Shown: positions 25,359 through 35,211, counted from the stretch's first letter. The stretch is 64,000 nucleotides of DNA from Pollutimonas sp036675275 (GCA_036675275.1 JAKFFG010000008.1:1-64000); one strand, 5' to 3'. The notes: generated from the sequence alone by a model not told the origin. A program made the numbers and translations.

Positions 25359-26881
25359 ACGATATCGTCGCCCATCTGGGCATAGGGTTCGCGGTGGCGT
25401 CTTCCTGGACGAATCTGCTGGTTGCGGCCCTGGGTTCCTTTTTCGGCACGCTCGTCGGGGTGCTGCCGGGGCTGGGGCCCATCAACGGCGTCGCCATGCT
25501 GATTCCCATCGCTTTTGCCATGAATCTTCCGCCGGAAACCGCGCTCATCCTGCTGGCGGCAGTGTATGTCGGCGCCGAGTATGGCGGGCGCATCACGTCC
25601 ATTCTTATCAACGTGCCCGGCGAAGCGAGCGCCATCATGACGACGCTCGACGGCTATCCACTGGCACGACAGGGTTTGGCAAATGTCGCTTTGTCCTTGT
25701 CGGCATGGTCCGCCTTCTTTGGCTCGCTGGTGTCGGTTTGCGGCATTATTGTGCTGGCGCCGCTGCTGGCCAGGTGGGCGCTTGCCTTCGGACCGGCCGA
25801 GTATTTTGTGCTGATGGTGTTTGCTTTTTGCTGCCTTACCAGCCTGCTGGGCAATCGTCCGGTGAAGGGCGTCTTGGCTGCGATGATCGGGTTGGCTATC
25901 GCCACAGTCGGCGTCGACGCCAACTCCGGCGTTTATCGCTATACCTTCGATTCGGTACACCTGTTCGACGGCATCCAGTTCGTGGTGGTGGTCATCGCCT
26001 TGTTCGCCGTGTCCGAACTATTGGAAATGCTGGAAAAAGTCATGGGCGGACACTCGGTGGAAGTGCAATCCAGCGGGCGCAAACTCTTTAATCTTAAAGA
26101 GCTGGCCTATACCTGGTGGAGTGTGGTGCGCAGTGCCTTCCTGGGTTTCGGGGTAGGCGTGCTGCCCGGTGCCGGTGCCAGCGTAGCCGCGGCCGTGGCG
26201 TATTCGAACGAAAAGCGCATCTGCGAAAACAAGGATCCGGACGCCAAGTTCGGCCGCGGCGATATGCGCGGACTGGTGGCGCCAGAAGCTGCGGCGACCT
26301 CGTCCGCAATCGGATCGTTCGTGCCCATGCTGACTCTCGGTGTGCCGGGCTCGGGTACCACTGCAGTCATGATGGGCGCGCTGACCTTGTACAACATCAC
26401 GCCTGGGCCCGTGCTGTTCGAAACCAAGCCTGAATTGGTGTGGGGCCTTATTGCCTCGTTGTTCATCGCCAATGTGATGCTGTTCATCATGAACGTGCCC
26501 ATGGTGCGCTTGTTTTCCAAAGTGCTTTCGGTGCCGGGGTGGTTGATGGTGCCTGGCATTCTTTGCGTCAGCTATATCGGCGTATATGCCATTAATGCGG
26601 GTACGTTCGATTTGATCATGGTGGCGGCTGTCGGCGGCCTTGGCTACTTGATGCGCAAGGGTGGAATACCCATGGCGCCGCTGGTGCTGGGCGTGGTGTT
26701 GGGCGACATGATGGAACAGAATCTGCGTCGAGCCTTGTCCATGACAGACGGGGCCGTGCACATTCTGTTCAATAGCAATATATCCAAAAGCCTGTGGGCT
26801 GTATCGCTTTTCATTGTCGTCGTGCCGCCGCTTATGCGCTATCTAAAGTTGAAGAAGCTGGCCAAGGCCAGGGGCGTTTAA
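25355..26881 (+). CDS. tctA: TTT transporter large permease TctA
   Basis: A 508-residue permease with about twelve hydrophobic segments. The two family repeat motifs are GVLPGLGPINGVAMLIPIAF near residue 40 and GVLPGAGASVAAAVAYSNEK in the second half. SFVPMLTLGVPGSGTTAVMM follows. ATG 25355 overlaps the tctB stop; the longer open frame lies inside tctB. It completes a second full TTT importer about 6 kb after the first. Sequence differences in the motifs indicate that the two are not recent duplicates. Confidence 0.94.
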   Translation: MNDIVAHLGIGFAVASSWTNLLVAALGSFFGTLVGVLPGLGPINGVAMLIPIAFAMNLPPETALILLAAVYVGAEYGGRITSILINVPGEASAIMTTLDGYPLARQGLANVALSLSAWSAFFGSLVSVCGIIVLAPLLARWALAFGPAEYFVLMVFAFCCLTSLLGNRPVKGVLAAMIGLAIATVGVDANSGVYRYTFDSVHLFDGIQFVVVVIALFAVSELLEMLEKVMGGHSVEVQSSGRKLFNLKELAYTWWSVVRSAFLGFGVGVLPGAGASVAAAVAYSNEKRICENKDPDAKFGRGDMRGLVAPEAAATSSAIGSFVPMLTLGVPGSGTTAVMMGALTLYNITPGPVLFETKPELVWGLIASLFIANVMLFIMNVPMVRLFSKVLSVPGWLMVPGILCVSYIGVYAINAGTFDLIMVAAVGGLGYLMRKGGIPMAPLVLGVVLGDMMEQNLRRALSMTDGAVHILFNSNISKSLWAVSLFIVVVPPLMRYLKLKKLAKARGV

Positions 26882-26888
26882 GCTCTTC

Positions 26889-28292
26889 TCAGGACCATTG
26901 GGGGGCGCTGCTGCGCAGGGCGCTCGCGGGCAGGTCCCATTGCATGGGTATGCCTTCCAGTTCGCAAGGGGGCTTCAGTCGCCTTGCCGGCCCCCAGTCG
27001 CTTTGTTCCGTATGGATGGCATGGTCGGCATCGGTCTCCGGTTCCAAAGCATGGTCTTCGCCCCGTGTCTGCGTCAATGCTCCGCCTCGTTGCGATACCA
27101 GCAGTTCGCCTGTGCCCGCCAGCGACAGCCGGCTAACCGATCCGTGTCCTTCGCGATCGCGCCGGGCCAGGCCATGCACGACCGCGGCTGCCATCAAATA
27201 ACCGGTTGCCTGGTCCAGCGCCTGTACGGGCAATGGCGTTGGCTTGTCGCGGCCGAAGTAGCGCATCCCGGCGCAGGCGATGCCGTTGCTCATTTGCACC
27301 AGGCTGTCGAAGCCTCGCCGCGCACGCCACGGTCCCGTCCATCCATACGCGTTCAGGCTCACGTCGACCAGTCCGGGACGTATGGACTGCCGGGCCTGTG
27401 TGCCAAAACCCAGTGCATCGAGAGCATCGCTGCGGTAACCATGCACAATGACATCGGCCTGGGCCAGCAGTTCTTTCAGGCGCTCAAGGTTTGCGGCTTC
27501 GCGCAGGTCGAGTTGAGCGCAGCGCTTGCCCAGCGTTACCTCGGGGACCATGCCGGGTTCGGTCCAGAAGGGCGGATCGATGCGCAATACCTGTGCCCCG
27601 TACGCTGCCAGAAATCGGGTCGCAACGGGGCCGGCCAATACCCGGGTCAAGTCCAGTACCTTGATTCCGGCCAGGGGGCGCACGGGCGTGGCGGCGTTTT
27701 GGCCAGCCACGCCTATGCTCGCGGTTTCGACATGGATCAGGGGTTCGGCCCGTAATGCTGTTCCTTGAGGATGCGCCATCCAGTCGTCCCGGCTGCGCAT
27801 CATGGCGGCGCAACCGCCGGCGTGGACGATGGCCTCTTCAAGTTCGCCGGCTTGCCAATGTGATATGGCCAGAGCTACTTCGCCAGGGTCTGCGCGGGCT
27901 CCAAGCACGGACAGCGCGGCGACGAGATGATGCGGGGCATTGGTGTGCAGCCGTATCCATCCGTCGCGGGCCTGGTAGTCGCCCGTGACGGGATCGCGTA
28001 CGGCCGGTATCTGCCAACCTTGGGGGCGCAGCGATGTGCCGAACCAGAAAGAGGCGAGCCGTCGGTCTATGTGGATGGCTGGATAGTGGCCGAATCGCAT
28101 GCCTGCGTAGCCGGCCAATGCCTGTGCAGCCGTGCCTATGGAAGCCACGGCAAAGGCGGTAACAGGAAATGCGGAAGGCAGATTGCCGGATCCCGTTATG
28201 CAGGGCACACCGGCATGTGTCTGGCCGGCCGTATCGCCCAAAGAAGACTGCATGGCATTAAAGAAGGCGGCAATGGTGGAGGAATCGTTCAT
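26889..28292 (-). CDS. Family III (CaiB/BaiF) CoA-transferase, long form
   Basis: A 467-residue protein whose second half carries the family III core (PLAGIKVLDLTRVLAGPVAT, then RIDPP and a GFDSLVQMSNGIA segment with the likely catalytic aspartate). The first 200 residues form an additional, more divergent CoA-transferase-like half (YAGMRFGHYPAIHIDRR, DGWIRLHTNAPHH). ATG 28292 follows CAGGGGA and is preferred over ATG 28316. It converges on tctA with a 7-bp gap and is probably a single-gene transcript. The acid substrate is unknown. Confidence 0.85.
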   Translation of the reverse strand: MNDSSTIAAFFNAMQSSLGDTAGQTHAGVPCITGSGNLPSAFPVTAFAVASIGTAAQALAGYAGMRFGHYPAIHIDRRLASFWFGTSLRPQGWQIPAVRDPVTGDYQARDGWIRLHTNAPHHLVAALSVLGARADPGEVALAISHWQAGELEEAIVHAGGCAAMMRSRDDWMAHPQGTALRAEPLIHVETASIGVAGQNAATPVRPLAGIKVLDLTRVLAGPVATRFLAAYGAQVLRIDPPFWTEPGMVPEVTLGKRCAQLDLREAANLERLKELLAQADVIVHGYRSDALDALGFGTQARQSIRPGLVDVSLNAYGWTGPWRARRGFDSLVQMSNGIACAGMRYFGRDKPTPLPVQALDQATGYLMAAAVVHGLARRDREGHGSVSRLSLAGTGELLVSQRGGALTQTRGEDHALEPETDADHAIHTEQSDWGPARRLKPPCELEGIPMQWDLPASALRSSAPQWS

Positions 28293-28393
28293 TGCGTCCC
28301 CTGGTTGAAAAAGCATTCGGTAAGTGCATCATACTTTTCTAATCCTTCAAGGGCTACCACCATGATTTCGCGGATCAGACATGACGCTTACTT

Positions 28394-28420
28394 GGCACGC
28401 CGCTGGCATAGCGGCGTGCC
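28394..28420. repeat. 11-bp perfect stem-loop GGCACGCCGCT
   Basis: Positions 28394-28404 and 28410-28420 are exact inverted copies around GGCAT. It lies about 100 bp upstream of the CoA-transferase start, so it is not a terminator of a neighbouring gene. It could be an operator or an RNA hairpin in the CoA-transferase leader. Confidence 0.55.
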
Positions 28421-28539
28421 GGTTTGCATGCCGTGCTTAATATAAATAGAAGGCTGTCTTAAGATAAATAATAAATAATGAGACGAAAAGGTCCGATTTA
28501 TAGTGGTAAACGTGTATTTAACTAGAAAAAATTAAATGC

Positions 28540-28560
28540 CATGATGTTTCCTCGATCATG
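28540..28560. promoter_or_regulatory. Candidate operator dyad CATGAT-N9-ATCATG
   Basis: Six-bp inverted arms with a 9-bp spacer, about 118 bp before the first ABC permease gene and just downstream of the AT-rich tract. No regulator gene adjoins the operon, so the binding protein is unknown. Confidence 0.3.
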
Positions 28561-28677
28561 GGATTGACCGCGTAACACTTCTTTTTTTTCCTGGCTCAGG
28601 CATCGGCAAGTTATTTGGGTGAGCCATTTTTTCTCTGTTTTTGCATGTCGATAACAGAGAGGGCAGGTGGACAACTT

Positions 28678-29655
28678 ATGGGTTCATTAGGCTTTGTTTC
28701 ACGCCGGATCATGAGCGGACTCGCCATGATTATTGCGGTTGTCGTCTTGAATTTCTTTTTGCTGTCTGCCGCGCCTGGCGATATTGCGGATGTTCTGGCA
28801 ATGCAGGCAGGGGGCGCGACCGCGGAGCAGACCGACAGCATTCGCAAGGAATTGGGCCTCGATAAAAGCGTATTCACACAGATGATCATCTACGTCACCA
28901 ATGTGGCGCAGGGCGATCTAGGCCGGTCCCTTTTTTACAATGAGTCGGTGTTGCAACTGATCGCGGAACGCGTGCCGAATACGATGTTATTGGTATTGCC
29001 GGCCATGTTCATTGCGGTTGTGCTGGGGACGCTGCTGGGGGTGGTTTCTGCCTACAGGCCGCGCGGCATACTGAATTTCGGCGTCACCTTGTTTTCCCTG
29101 GTCGGTTTCGCCGCTCCGGTATTCTGGAGCGGCATGGTTCTGCTGATTGTCTTTGCCTATTGGTTTCCCATTTTTCCTGCTTCGGGCATGTACAACATTG
29201 GCGAACAACCCACGGGATTAGAGGCGGTCTGGCAGGTAGGGCATCATCTGATATTGCCGGTCATTTCGTTAAGCATGGTGTATCTGGCCCAATACAGCCG
29301 CCAGGCGCGGGCCACCATGCTTGATGTCCTGGGCTCCGACTACGTTCGCACCGCTCGCGCGAAAGGCCTGCGGGAAATGGCTGTCGTATACAAGCATGCG
29401 CTCAAGAACGCGGTCCTGCCGGTTGTGACGCTTGCCGGCCTTCAGTTTTCGCATGCGGTAGCGGGCGCTGTCTTGGTCGAAACCGTATTCAACTGGCCGG
29501 GCCTTGGCCGGCTGGCCTTTGATGCCGTGTTGAACCGAGACTTCCCATTAATGCTGGGGCTGCTGCTGATTTCAAGCGTCCTTGTCGTAATCGTCAATGT
29601 GCTCGTGGATTGGCTCTATAGCGTGCTGGATCCTCGCATAAAAATGGGAGGCTAA
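28678..29655 (+). CDS. Dpp/Opp-type ABC importer permease 1 (DppB-like)
   Basis: A 325-residue inner-membrane permease with six hydrophobic segments and the binding-protein-dependent transport motif (SDYVRTARAKGLREMAVVYK) that contacts the ATPase. The long extracytoplasmic loop after helix 1 (about residues 35-100) is typical of DppB. ATG 28678 follows GCAGGTGG; the earlier TTG in frame has no support. It is first in a seven-gene co-oriented cluster of two permeases, two ATPases, amidohydrolase, CobW-type GTPase and binding protein. Confidence 0.92.
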   Translation: MGSLGFVSRRIMSGLAMIIAVVVLNFFLLSAAPGDIADVLAMQAGGATAEQTDSIRKELGLDKSVFTQMIIYVTNVAQGDLGRSLFYNESVLQLIAERVPNTMLLVLPAMFIAVVLGTLLGVVSAYRPRGILNFGVTLFSLVGFAAPVFWSGMVLLIVFAYWFPIFPASGMYNIGEQPTGLEAVWQVGHHLILPVISLSMVYLAQYSRQARATMLDVLGSDYVRTARAKGLREMAVVYKHALKNAVLPVVTLAGLQFSHAVAGAVLVETVFNWPGLGRLAFDAVLNRDFPLMLGLLLISSVLVVIVNVLVDWLYSVLDPRIKMGG

Positions 29656-29659
29656 GGCA

Positions 29660-30490
29660 ATGAATTCAGGCTGGAAACTATTCCTTGCCAACAAAGGCGC
29701 AGTAGCGGGCTCAATATTGCTCGCAATCATTGCCTTGGCCGGCATATTCGGTGAATTGCTGTACCCCGTGAGCGCCATGGACATCGTGGCCGCGCCTCTT
29801 GAGGCTCCGTCAATGGCGCTGCCCATGGGGGCCGACTATCTGGGGCGGGATGTGCTGGCCGGAATATTGCACGGTGCGGGCACTACGCTTGTCATCAGCT
29901 TGGCGGCAACGCTGACCACTGTCATCGTCGGGCTTTTTCTGGTGGGGGCGGTTTCCGGTTTTTTTGGCGGCCGCATCGACAATATCTTGATGCGCATTAC
30001 CGAATTCTTCCAGGTGCTGCCGCCCATTCTGCTGGCGATGGTGCTGGTGGCCGTATTCGGGGCAAAAATCTGGAACGTCATTCTGGTCATCGGACTGGTC
30101 AGCTGGCCGCCGCTGGCACGGCTGACGCGCGCCGAATTCCTGAAGCTGAAAGAGCGGGAGTTTATCCGTGCCGAGTATTCCATCGGCTCCAGCAACCTCA
30201 ATATCATGTTTCGGGTGTTGCTGCCCAATGCTTCGCCTCCGCTCATCGTGGCCACGGCACTGACGGTTGGTACGGCCATCCTGTTCGAGTCTGGCCTGTC
30301 GTTTCTGGGATTGTCGGATCCGGATGTGGCCAGTTGGGGTTACATGATCGGCTCGTCGCGAGACTATATCTTCGATGCATGGTGGTCGGTCATTTATCCC
30401 GGAGCAGCGATATTCCTGACTGTTCTGTCTTTGAGCTTGCTTGGCGATGGGCTTAACGACGCGCTCAATCCGAAACTTCGGCAACGCTAG
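29660..30490 (+). CDS. Dpp/Opp-type ABC importer permease 2 (DppC-like)
   Basis: A 276-residue permease with six hydrophobic segments. The early segment GADYLGRDVLAGILHGAGTT matches the DppC/OppC family, as does the ATPase-contacting loop AEFLKLKEREFIRAEYSIGS. It follows the first permease by 4 bp with a strong GGGAGG ribosome site. The two permeases form the heterodimeric channel. Confidence 0.92.
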   Translation: MNSGWKLFLANKGAVAGSILLAIIALAGIFGELLYPVSAMDIVAAPLEAPSMALPMGADYLGRDVLAGILHGAGTTLVISLAATLTTVIVGLFLVGAVSGFFGGRIDNILMRITEFFQVLPPILLAMVLVAVFGAKIWNVILVIGLVSWPPLARLTRAEFLKLKEREFIRAEYSIGSSNLNIMFRVLLPNASPPLIVATALTVGTAILFESGLSFLGLSDPDVASWGYMIGSSRDYIFDAWWSVIYPGAAIFLTVLSLSLLGDGLNDALNPKLRQR

Positions 30491-30502
30491 GAGCACGCAG
30501 CC

Positions 30503-31528
30503 ATGGCTGAAAACTTACTGGAAATTAAAGATCTCTGCGTAGAGTTCGGCAGCAGCGCTAACCCGGTATGCGTCCTGAATCATGTGAATCTCCATCTCGC
30601 GCCCGGCGAGGTGCTGGGCATCGTGGGCGAATCCGGCTGCGGAAAAAGCATGACCAGCCTTGCTGTTCTACGGCTTATCCCCGCGCCGCCCGGGCGGATC
30701 ACCAAGGGCTCGATAGCCTTGGAAGGAAAGAACCTATTGGACCTGAGCGATTCACAAATGCAGGACGTGCGCGGCAAAGACATCGCCATGATCTTCCAGG
30801 AGCCCATGACGGCATTGAACCCGGTCTTCACAATCGGGCAGCAAATTATTGAAACGATACGCAGGCATGAGAAGGTCAGCGCCATACAGGCGCGCAACCA
30901 GGCCATCGAGCTGATCAAGTCCGTGCGTATTCCCGAACCAGAACGACGCCTGGATCAGTATCCGCACGAACTTTCAGGCGGCATGCGCCAGCGCGCCATG
31001 ATTGCCATGGCGCTGGCTTGTCGACCCAAAGTATTGATCGCCGACGAACCCACTACAGCGCTGGACGTCACCGTGCAGGCGCAGATTTTCGATTTGCTGC
31101 TGGACCTGCGCAAGCAATACAACACCGCCATTATCCTGATTACTCACAACATGGGCGCCGTGGCGGAACTCGCCGACAGGGTTATGGTGATGTATGCAGG
31201 GCGGAAAATAGAAGAAGGCTCTGTCGAACGGGTGCTGCTGAATCCCATCCATCCTTACACGAAGGGCTTGCTGGCCTGCGTTTTGAACGTCGAGCATGAT
31301 TCCGGCAAGTTCTCCGAATCCGAGCCGCTACCTGAAATTCCCGGCGTGGTTCCGCCGTTGAGCGACCTTGGCCGTGGTTGTGCTTTTGCGCCGCGTTGTC
31401 CATATGCCATGGACAAATGCCATGCCGAGCATCCGCCGATGCTGGGGCGCCCCAACTGGGAGGCGGCCTGTTGGTTGAATGTCGACACAACTCAGCCGCA
31501 AACGGCAACGCAGGAGATTGAGGTATGA
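30503..31528 (+). CDS. Dpp/Opp-type ABC importer ATPase 1 (DppD-like)
   Basis: A 341-residue ATPase with Walker A GESGCGKS, signature LSGGMRQR and Walker B/D-loop DEPTTALD. The C-terminal extension CAFAPRCPYAMDKCH is the cysteine-containing oligopeptide/dipeptide domain that binds an iron-sulfur cluster in some homologues. It overlaps the second ATPase gene by 4 bp. It should energise import together with that subunit. The cargo may be a peptide, an amide or another amidohydrolase substrate. Confidence 0.92.
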   Translation: MAENLLEIKDLCVEFGSSANPVCVLNHVNLHLAPGEVLGIVGESGCGKSMTSLAVLRLIPAPPGRITKGSIALEGKNLLDLSDSQMQDVRGKDIAMIFQEPMTALNPVFTIGQQIIETIRRHEKVSAIQARNQAIELIKSVRIPEPERRLDQYPHELSGGMRQRAMIAMALACRPKVLIADEPTTALDVTVQAQIFDLLLDLRKQYNTAIILITHNMGAVAELADRVMVMYAGRKIEEGSVERVLLNPIHPYTKGLLACVLNVEHDSGKFSESEPLPEIPGVVPPLSDLGRGCAFAPRCPYAMDKCHAEHPPMLGRPNWEAACWLNVDTTQPQTATQEIEV

Positions 31529-32541
31529 CGCAATCGCAAACATTGCTGGAAGTGCGCGACCTGGCGGTACATTTCAAGTTAAGGAAAGCGGGCTTGATGG
31601 GGAAGGAAGCCAAGGTATATGCCGTCGACGGCGTCTCGTTCAACGTCAAGCGCGGCAGCGCTTACGGGATCGTCGGGGAGTCGGGTTGCGGGAAATCCAC
31701 CACGGCGCTGGCATTGGCAAATTTGATTGCCCCCACAGGTGGGGAAATTCTCCTGAACGGGAAGTCGATGGCGTCCCATTCCCGTAAAGAGATGAAAGAA
31801 GTTAGTAAAGGCCTGCAAATGATTTTCCAGGACCCGTACTCGTCGCTTGATCCCCGGCAGCGGGTGGAAAATATTATCGCCAAGCCGATGAAGCAGCTAA
31901 CGAACATAAGCGGCAAAGAAATCGCGGCCCGCGTCGACGAGCTCATCCAGAAAGTCGGGCTCAGGCCCGAGCAGAAGACGCTTTTTCCCCATCAGTTTTC
32001 AGGAGGACAGCGCCAGCGCATCGGCATTGCTCGGGCATTGGCGGTCCATCCGGAATTGGTCATCTGCGACGAGCCAGTTTCAGCCCTGGATGTTGCGATT
32101 CAGGCGCAGGTCATCAATCTGTTGAAGCAGCTCCAGAAGGATATGGGGCTGACCTATGTATTTATCTCGCATGACCTGGCGGTGGTGCAGCGTCTGTGCG
32201 ATGCATTGAGCGTCATGTACCTGGGGCGCGTGGTCGAGCAGGGCAATCGCACTGAAGTGTTTTCCCGACCGTTGCATCCCTATACCTATGCGTTGCTGAC
32301 CGCGGATCCGATCAAAGACCCGACACGGCGGGGGTCTGTAAAGCGGCTGCGCATCGAAGGCGACCCACCCAGCCCGGTGAACCCGCCTTCGGGTTGTCAT
32401 TTCCATACTCGGTGTCCCTATGTGCAGGCTATTTGCAAGTCTGAGTCGCCGCCGTTGCGCGACGTGGGCAGGCAGCAGCATGTGGCCTGCCATATGGTGA
32501 AGATAGTTGGCGGCCAGCCTGTCGGCCCTGTTTCTCTTTAA
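31525..32541 (+). CDS. Dpp/Opp-type ABC importer ATPase 2 (DppF-like)
   Basis: A 338-residue ATPase with GESGCGKSTTALALANLI, the FSGGQRQRIGIARAL signature and DEPVSALD. The C-terminal domain includes GCHFHTRCPYVQAIC. Its ATG overlaps the stop of ATPase 1. It ends 38 bp before the amidohydrolase gene, which suggests continuous transcription. Confidence 0.92.
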   Translation: MTQSQTLLEVRDLAVHFKLRKAGLMGKEAKVYAVDGVSFNVKRGSAYGIVGESGCGKSTTALALANLIAPTGGEILLNGKSMASHSRKEMKEVSKGLQMIFQDPYSSLDPRQRVENIIAKPMKQLTNISGKEIAARVDELIQKVGLRPEQKTLFPHQFSGGQRQRIGIARALAVHPELVICDEPVSALDVAIQAQVINLLKQLQKDMGLTYVFISHDLAVVQRLCDALSVMYLGRVVEQGNRTEVFSRPLHPYTYALLTADPIKDPTRRGSVKRLRIEGDPPSPVNPPSGCHFHTRCPYVQAICKSESPPLRDVGRQQHVACHMVKIVGGQPVGPVSL

Positions 32542-32579
32542 TGCTATCAGGCATGGCCTGAGTTTTACTGGAAATTGCT

Positions 32580-34244
32580 ATGAATCGTTCGGACGAAATT
32601 ATCTTATACAAAGCTCGCAGCATTATTACCATGAATCCCATGCAATCTCGCGCTACCCATGTGGCTGTCCGCGATGGCAAGATTCTTGGCGTCGGCGACG
32701 AGGCATCGTTAAGCGGCTGGGGGCCGGCCAGCCTGGACGAAACCTTCGCCGACAAGGTGCTGATGCCCGGATTGGTGGAAGGCCACTGCCACCTGATGGA
32801 AGGCGGAATGTGGAACTTTGTCTATGTCGGGTACTATGACCGGCGCGGTCCCGATGGCCGCCTGTGGGCGGGCCTGAAAAGCTTCGAGGACGTTGTCGCC
32901 CGCCTGAAGGACGCCCATGCCGGGCTGCAGAACCCCGCCGACCCCGTATACGCCTGGGGATTCGATCCGATCTACTTCGGTTCGCAACGCATGACGACGT
33001 CGCATCTGGATCAGGTGTCGGCCACCGGTCGCGTAGTGGTCTTTCATGCCAGCGCGCATTTGATGAACGTGAATACCGCCATGCTGGAAGAGGCGAACAT
33101 CACGAAAGAAACCGCAATCGAAGGCGTGGTAATAGGTGCCGACGGGAAGCCGACCGGCGAGCTCCAAGAATTCGCTGCCATGTACATGGTGTATCGCAAG
33201 ACCGGCAATCTTTTCTTCGATGCTGGACAAACGGAAAAAGGCATCTGGAATTTCGGAAAGGTGGCGCAGCTTGCGGGCGTGACGACGGCGACCGACTTGG
33301 TCAATGACCTGAGCGACGCTACTATCGACGCATTGACCAGTGTCACGACGAACGAAGATTACCCGCTGCGTATCGTGCCGGCCTACGCGCCGTTGCGTGA
33401 CCTTGAAAACAAGGCGCTCGAGCGCGTACTGCCCGCCATCAAGCACAATAACAACAAGTTGCGCTTCGGTGTGGTCAAGCTGGTCACCGACGGTTCGATC
33501 CAGGGCTTTACCGCAAGGCTGCGTTGGCCTGGCTATTACAACCCGCCAGCCGGAGCTCAAAAGAATGGCATCTGGTTGATCCCGCCGCAGAACCTTAAAG
33601 ATATTCTTAAAACCTATCACGATGCCGGGTTGACCATTCATATTCACACCAATGGCGATGAGGCCACAGAAGTCACGCTGGACGCGATCGAGCAAGTGCT
33701 GGAACAAAGCCCGCGCTGGGATCATCGCCATACGCTGCAACATTGCCAAATGGCCGATGCCTATCAGTTCAAGCGCATGGCCAACATGGGCGTATGCGCA
33801 AACCTGTTCGCCAACCACATCTATTATTGGGGCGAGGCGCATTACACCATGACCATGGGTCCGGATCGCGCCAACCGCATGAACGCGGCCGCCACGGCAA
33901 AGGCAACGGGTGTTCGATTTTCCTTGCACTCGGATGCGCCCATCACACCGCTGGCGCCGTTGTTCACCGCTTGGTGCGCAGTGAATCGCACAACGGCATC
34001 GGGCCGGGTGCTTGGTGAAAGCGAGCGCATATCGGTGCAAGATGCCTTGCATGCCATGACCTTGGGCGCTGCGTATACGCTGAAGCTGGACGGCGAAATC
34101 GGCAGCATCGAAATAGGCAAGCAGGCCGATTTCTGTGTACTGGAAGACGATCCCCTGGAAATTGCGCCGGCATCATTGAAGGATGCCCGGATATGGGGGA
34201 CCGTATTGGGCGGCAAAGTTTTCCCATGCCCCAAGTATGACTAA
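32580..34244 (+). CDS. Metal-dependent amidohydrolase (YtcJ-like)
   Basis: A 554-residue amidohydrolase-superfamily enzyme, cytoplasmic (no signal peptide). Metal and active-site motifs run in order: PGLVEGHCHLMEGG (HxH after strand 1), KLVTDGSIQGFT, HIHTNGDEATEVTLDA, HTLQHCQM and LHSDAPITP. The N-terminal stretch IILYKARSIITMN is the flanking beta-sandwich. YtcJ-like enzymes hydrolyse amides, carbamates or N-formyl groups, with zinc or manganese. Its position between importer ATPases and a CobW-type GTPase implies action on the imported compound with help in metal supply, an inference from context. The ribosome site is weak. Confidence 0.88.
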   Translation: MNRSDEIILYKARSIITMNPMQSRATHVAVRDGKILGVGDEASLSGWGPASLDETFADKVLMPGLVEGHCHLMEGGMWNFVYVGYYDRRGPDGRLWAGLKSFEDVVARLKDAHAGLQNPADPVYAWGFDPIYFGSQRMTTSHLDQVSATGRVVVFHASAHLMNVNTAMLEEANITKETAIEGVVIGADGKPTGELQEFAAMYMVYRKTGNLFFDAGQTEKGIWNFGKVAQLAGVTTATDLVNDLSDATIDALTSVTTNEDYPLRIVPAYAPLRDLENKALERVLPAIKHNNNKLRFGVVKLVTDGSIQGFTARLRWPGYYNPPAGAQKNGIWLIPPQNLKDILKTYHDAGLTIHIHTNGDEATEVTLDAIEQVLEQSPRWDHRHTLQHCQMADAYQFKRMANMGVCANLFANHIYYWGEAHYTMTMGPDRANRMNAAATAKATGVRFSLHSDAPITPLAPLFTAWCAVNRTTASGRVLGESERISVQDALHAMTLGAAYTLKLDGEIGSIEIGKQADFCVLEDDPLEIAPASLKDARIWGTVLGGKVFPCPKYD

Positions 34245-35211
34245 GCCTGCGCAGCTACCGATGACTGTGCTGGGCGGTTTTCTCGGCTCAGGGAAAACCA
34301 CCTTGCTCAACAACATTTTGCGCGCCCGGCATGGGCTGCGCATTCTGGTCATGGTCAACGACTTTGGCAGCCTGAATGTGGACGCATCGCTGATCGAATC
34401 GACTGATGGGGCGCAAGATGTGATCAACCTGACCAACGGGTGCGTGTGTTGCTCGATGGGCGGGGAGCTCATCAGTGCGCTATTGAAAGTCGAGGCGCTG
34501 GTACCCGAGCTGGACTGGCTGATTATCGAAGGCAGCGGTGTCAGCGACCCCAAGAAAATCGCACAGATAGGACGGGTGGGGGGCAACTTTCTGCTCAAGT
34601 CTATCGTGACCGTTGTCGATGCGGGTTCTGTTCGCCACATGGCCCAAGACCGCTATGTCGGCGATGTGGTGTTGCAGCAGATCGAGGCCGCCGACCTGAT
34701 CATATCGAACAAGCTCGACCTGATAGATGACCAGCAGCGCATCGAAACAACGGCCTGGTTAAACGAGCATGCGCCATCGGCGTTGATCTTCGAGTCCGTA
34801 CAGGCCCGGGTGGGTTGGGAAATTCTGTGGGGCGGTCCGTTGCCGGATGACTCTGTTTTAAAGGGGAAGGCAGGCTATGACTTCAAGCTTCTGCAGCCTT
34901 TCGGCGTGCCTCGCGATAGCACTGCGCGGAATTTTTCCACGCTGACTATCCAGCAAGATTCGTCTTACGACGAAACGAAGTTAAGAAGCGTACTGCGTAA
35001 CTTGCCTGATTCGGTATTTCGCATCAAAGGCATTGTGGCGGTAGGGAACGATGCGCAGCCTTGCCTGCTGCAATATTCGCCTAACAAGCAGTTTGAGCTG
35101 CAAGCGCTTATACAGCCTCATTCTAGGCTGAGTGGAGGGTTGGTGGCAGTAGGATCCAGCGGTTTGAACATGGGCTCTTTGGAGCAGCTGTTTACTTCCG
35201 CAGAACTTTAA
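34237..35211 (+). CDS. CobW/COG0523-family metal-handling GTPase
   Basis: A 324-residue G3E GTPase with Walker A VLGGFLGSGKTTLL, the metal-binding CxCC motif in LTNGCVCCSMGGEL, G4 motif NKLD and a C-terminal CobW-type domain. COG0523 proteins deliver or allocate metals such as zinc or cobalt to client enzymes, or sit in nitrile hydratase operons. ATG 34237 overlaps the amidohydrolase stop by 8 bp, so production is coupled to the likely client. Frames extending upstream to 34183 lack support. The C-terminus is not histidine-rich. Confidence 0.88.
   Translation: MTKPAQLPMTVLGGFLGSGKTTLLNNILRARHGLRILVMVNDFGSLNVDASLIESTDGAQDVINLTNGCVCCSMGGELISALLKVEALVPELDWLIIEGSGVSDPKKIAQIGRVGGNFLLKSIVTVVDAGSVRHMAQDRYVGDVVLQQIEAADLIISNKLDLIDDQQRIETTAWLNEHAPSALIFESVQARVGWEILWGGPLPDDSVLKGKAGYDFKLLQPFGVPRDSTARNFSTLTIQQDSSYDETKLRSVLRNLPDSVFRIKGIVAVGNDAQPCLLQYSPNKQFELQALIQPHSRLSGGLVAVGSSGLNMGSLEQLFTSAEL

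Larger units (their letters stand above)
28293..28677. other. AT-rich divergent intergenic region
   Basis: This 385-bp gap separates the minus-strand CoA-transferase from the plus-strand ABC importer operon and should contain both promoters. It is clearly more AT-rich than its surroundings between about 28440 and 28560. It holds an 11-bp perfect hairpin (28394-28420) and a CATGAT dyad (28540-28560). I see no ORF, RNA gene or clear consensus promoter. Confidence 0.6.
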
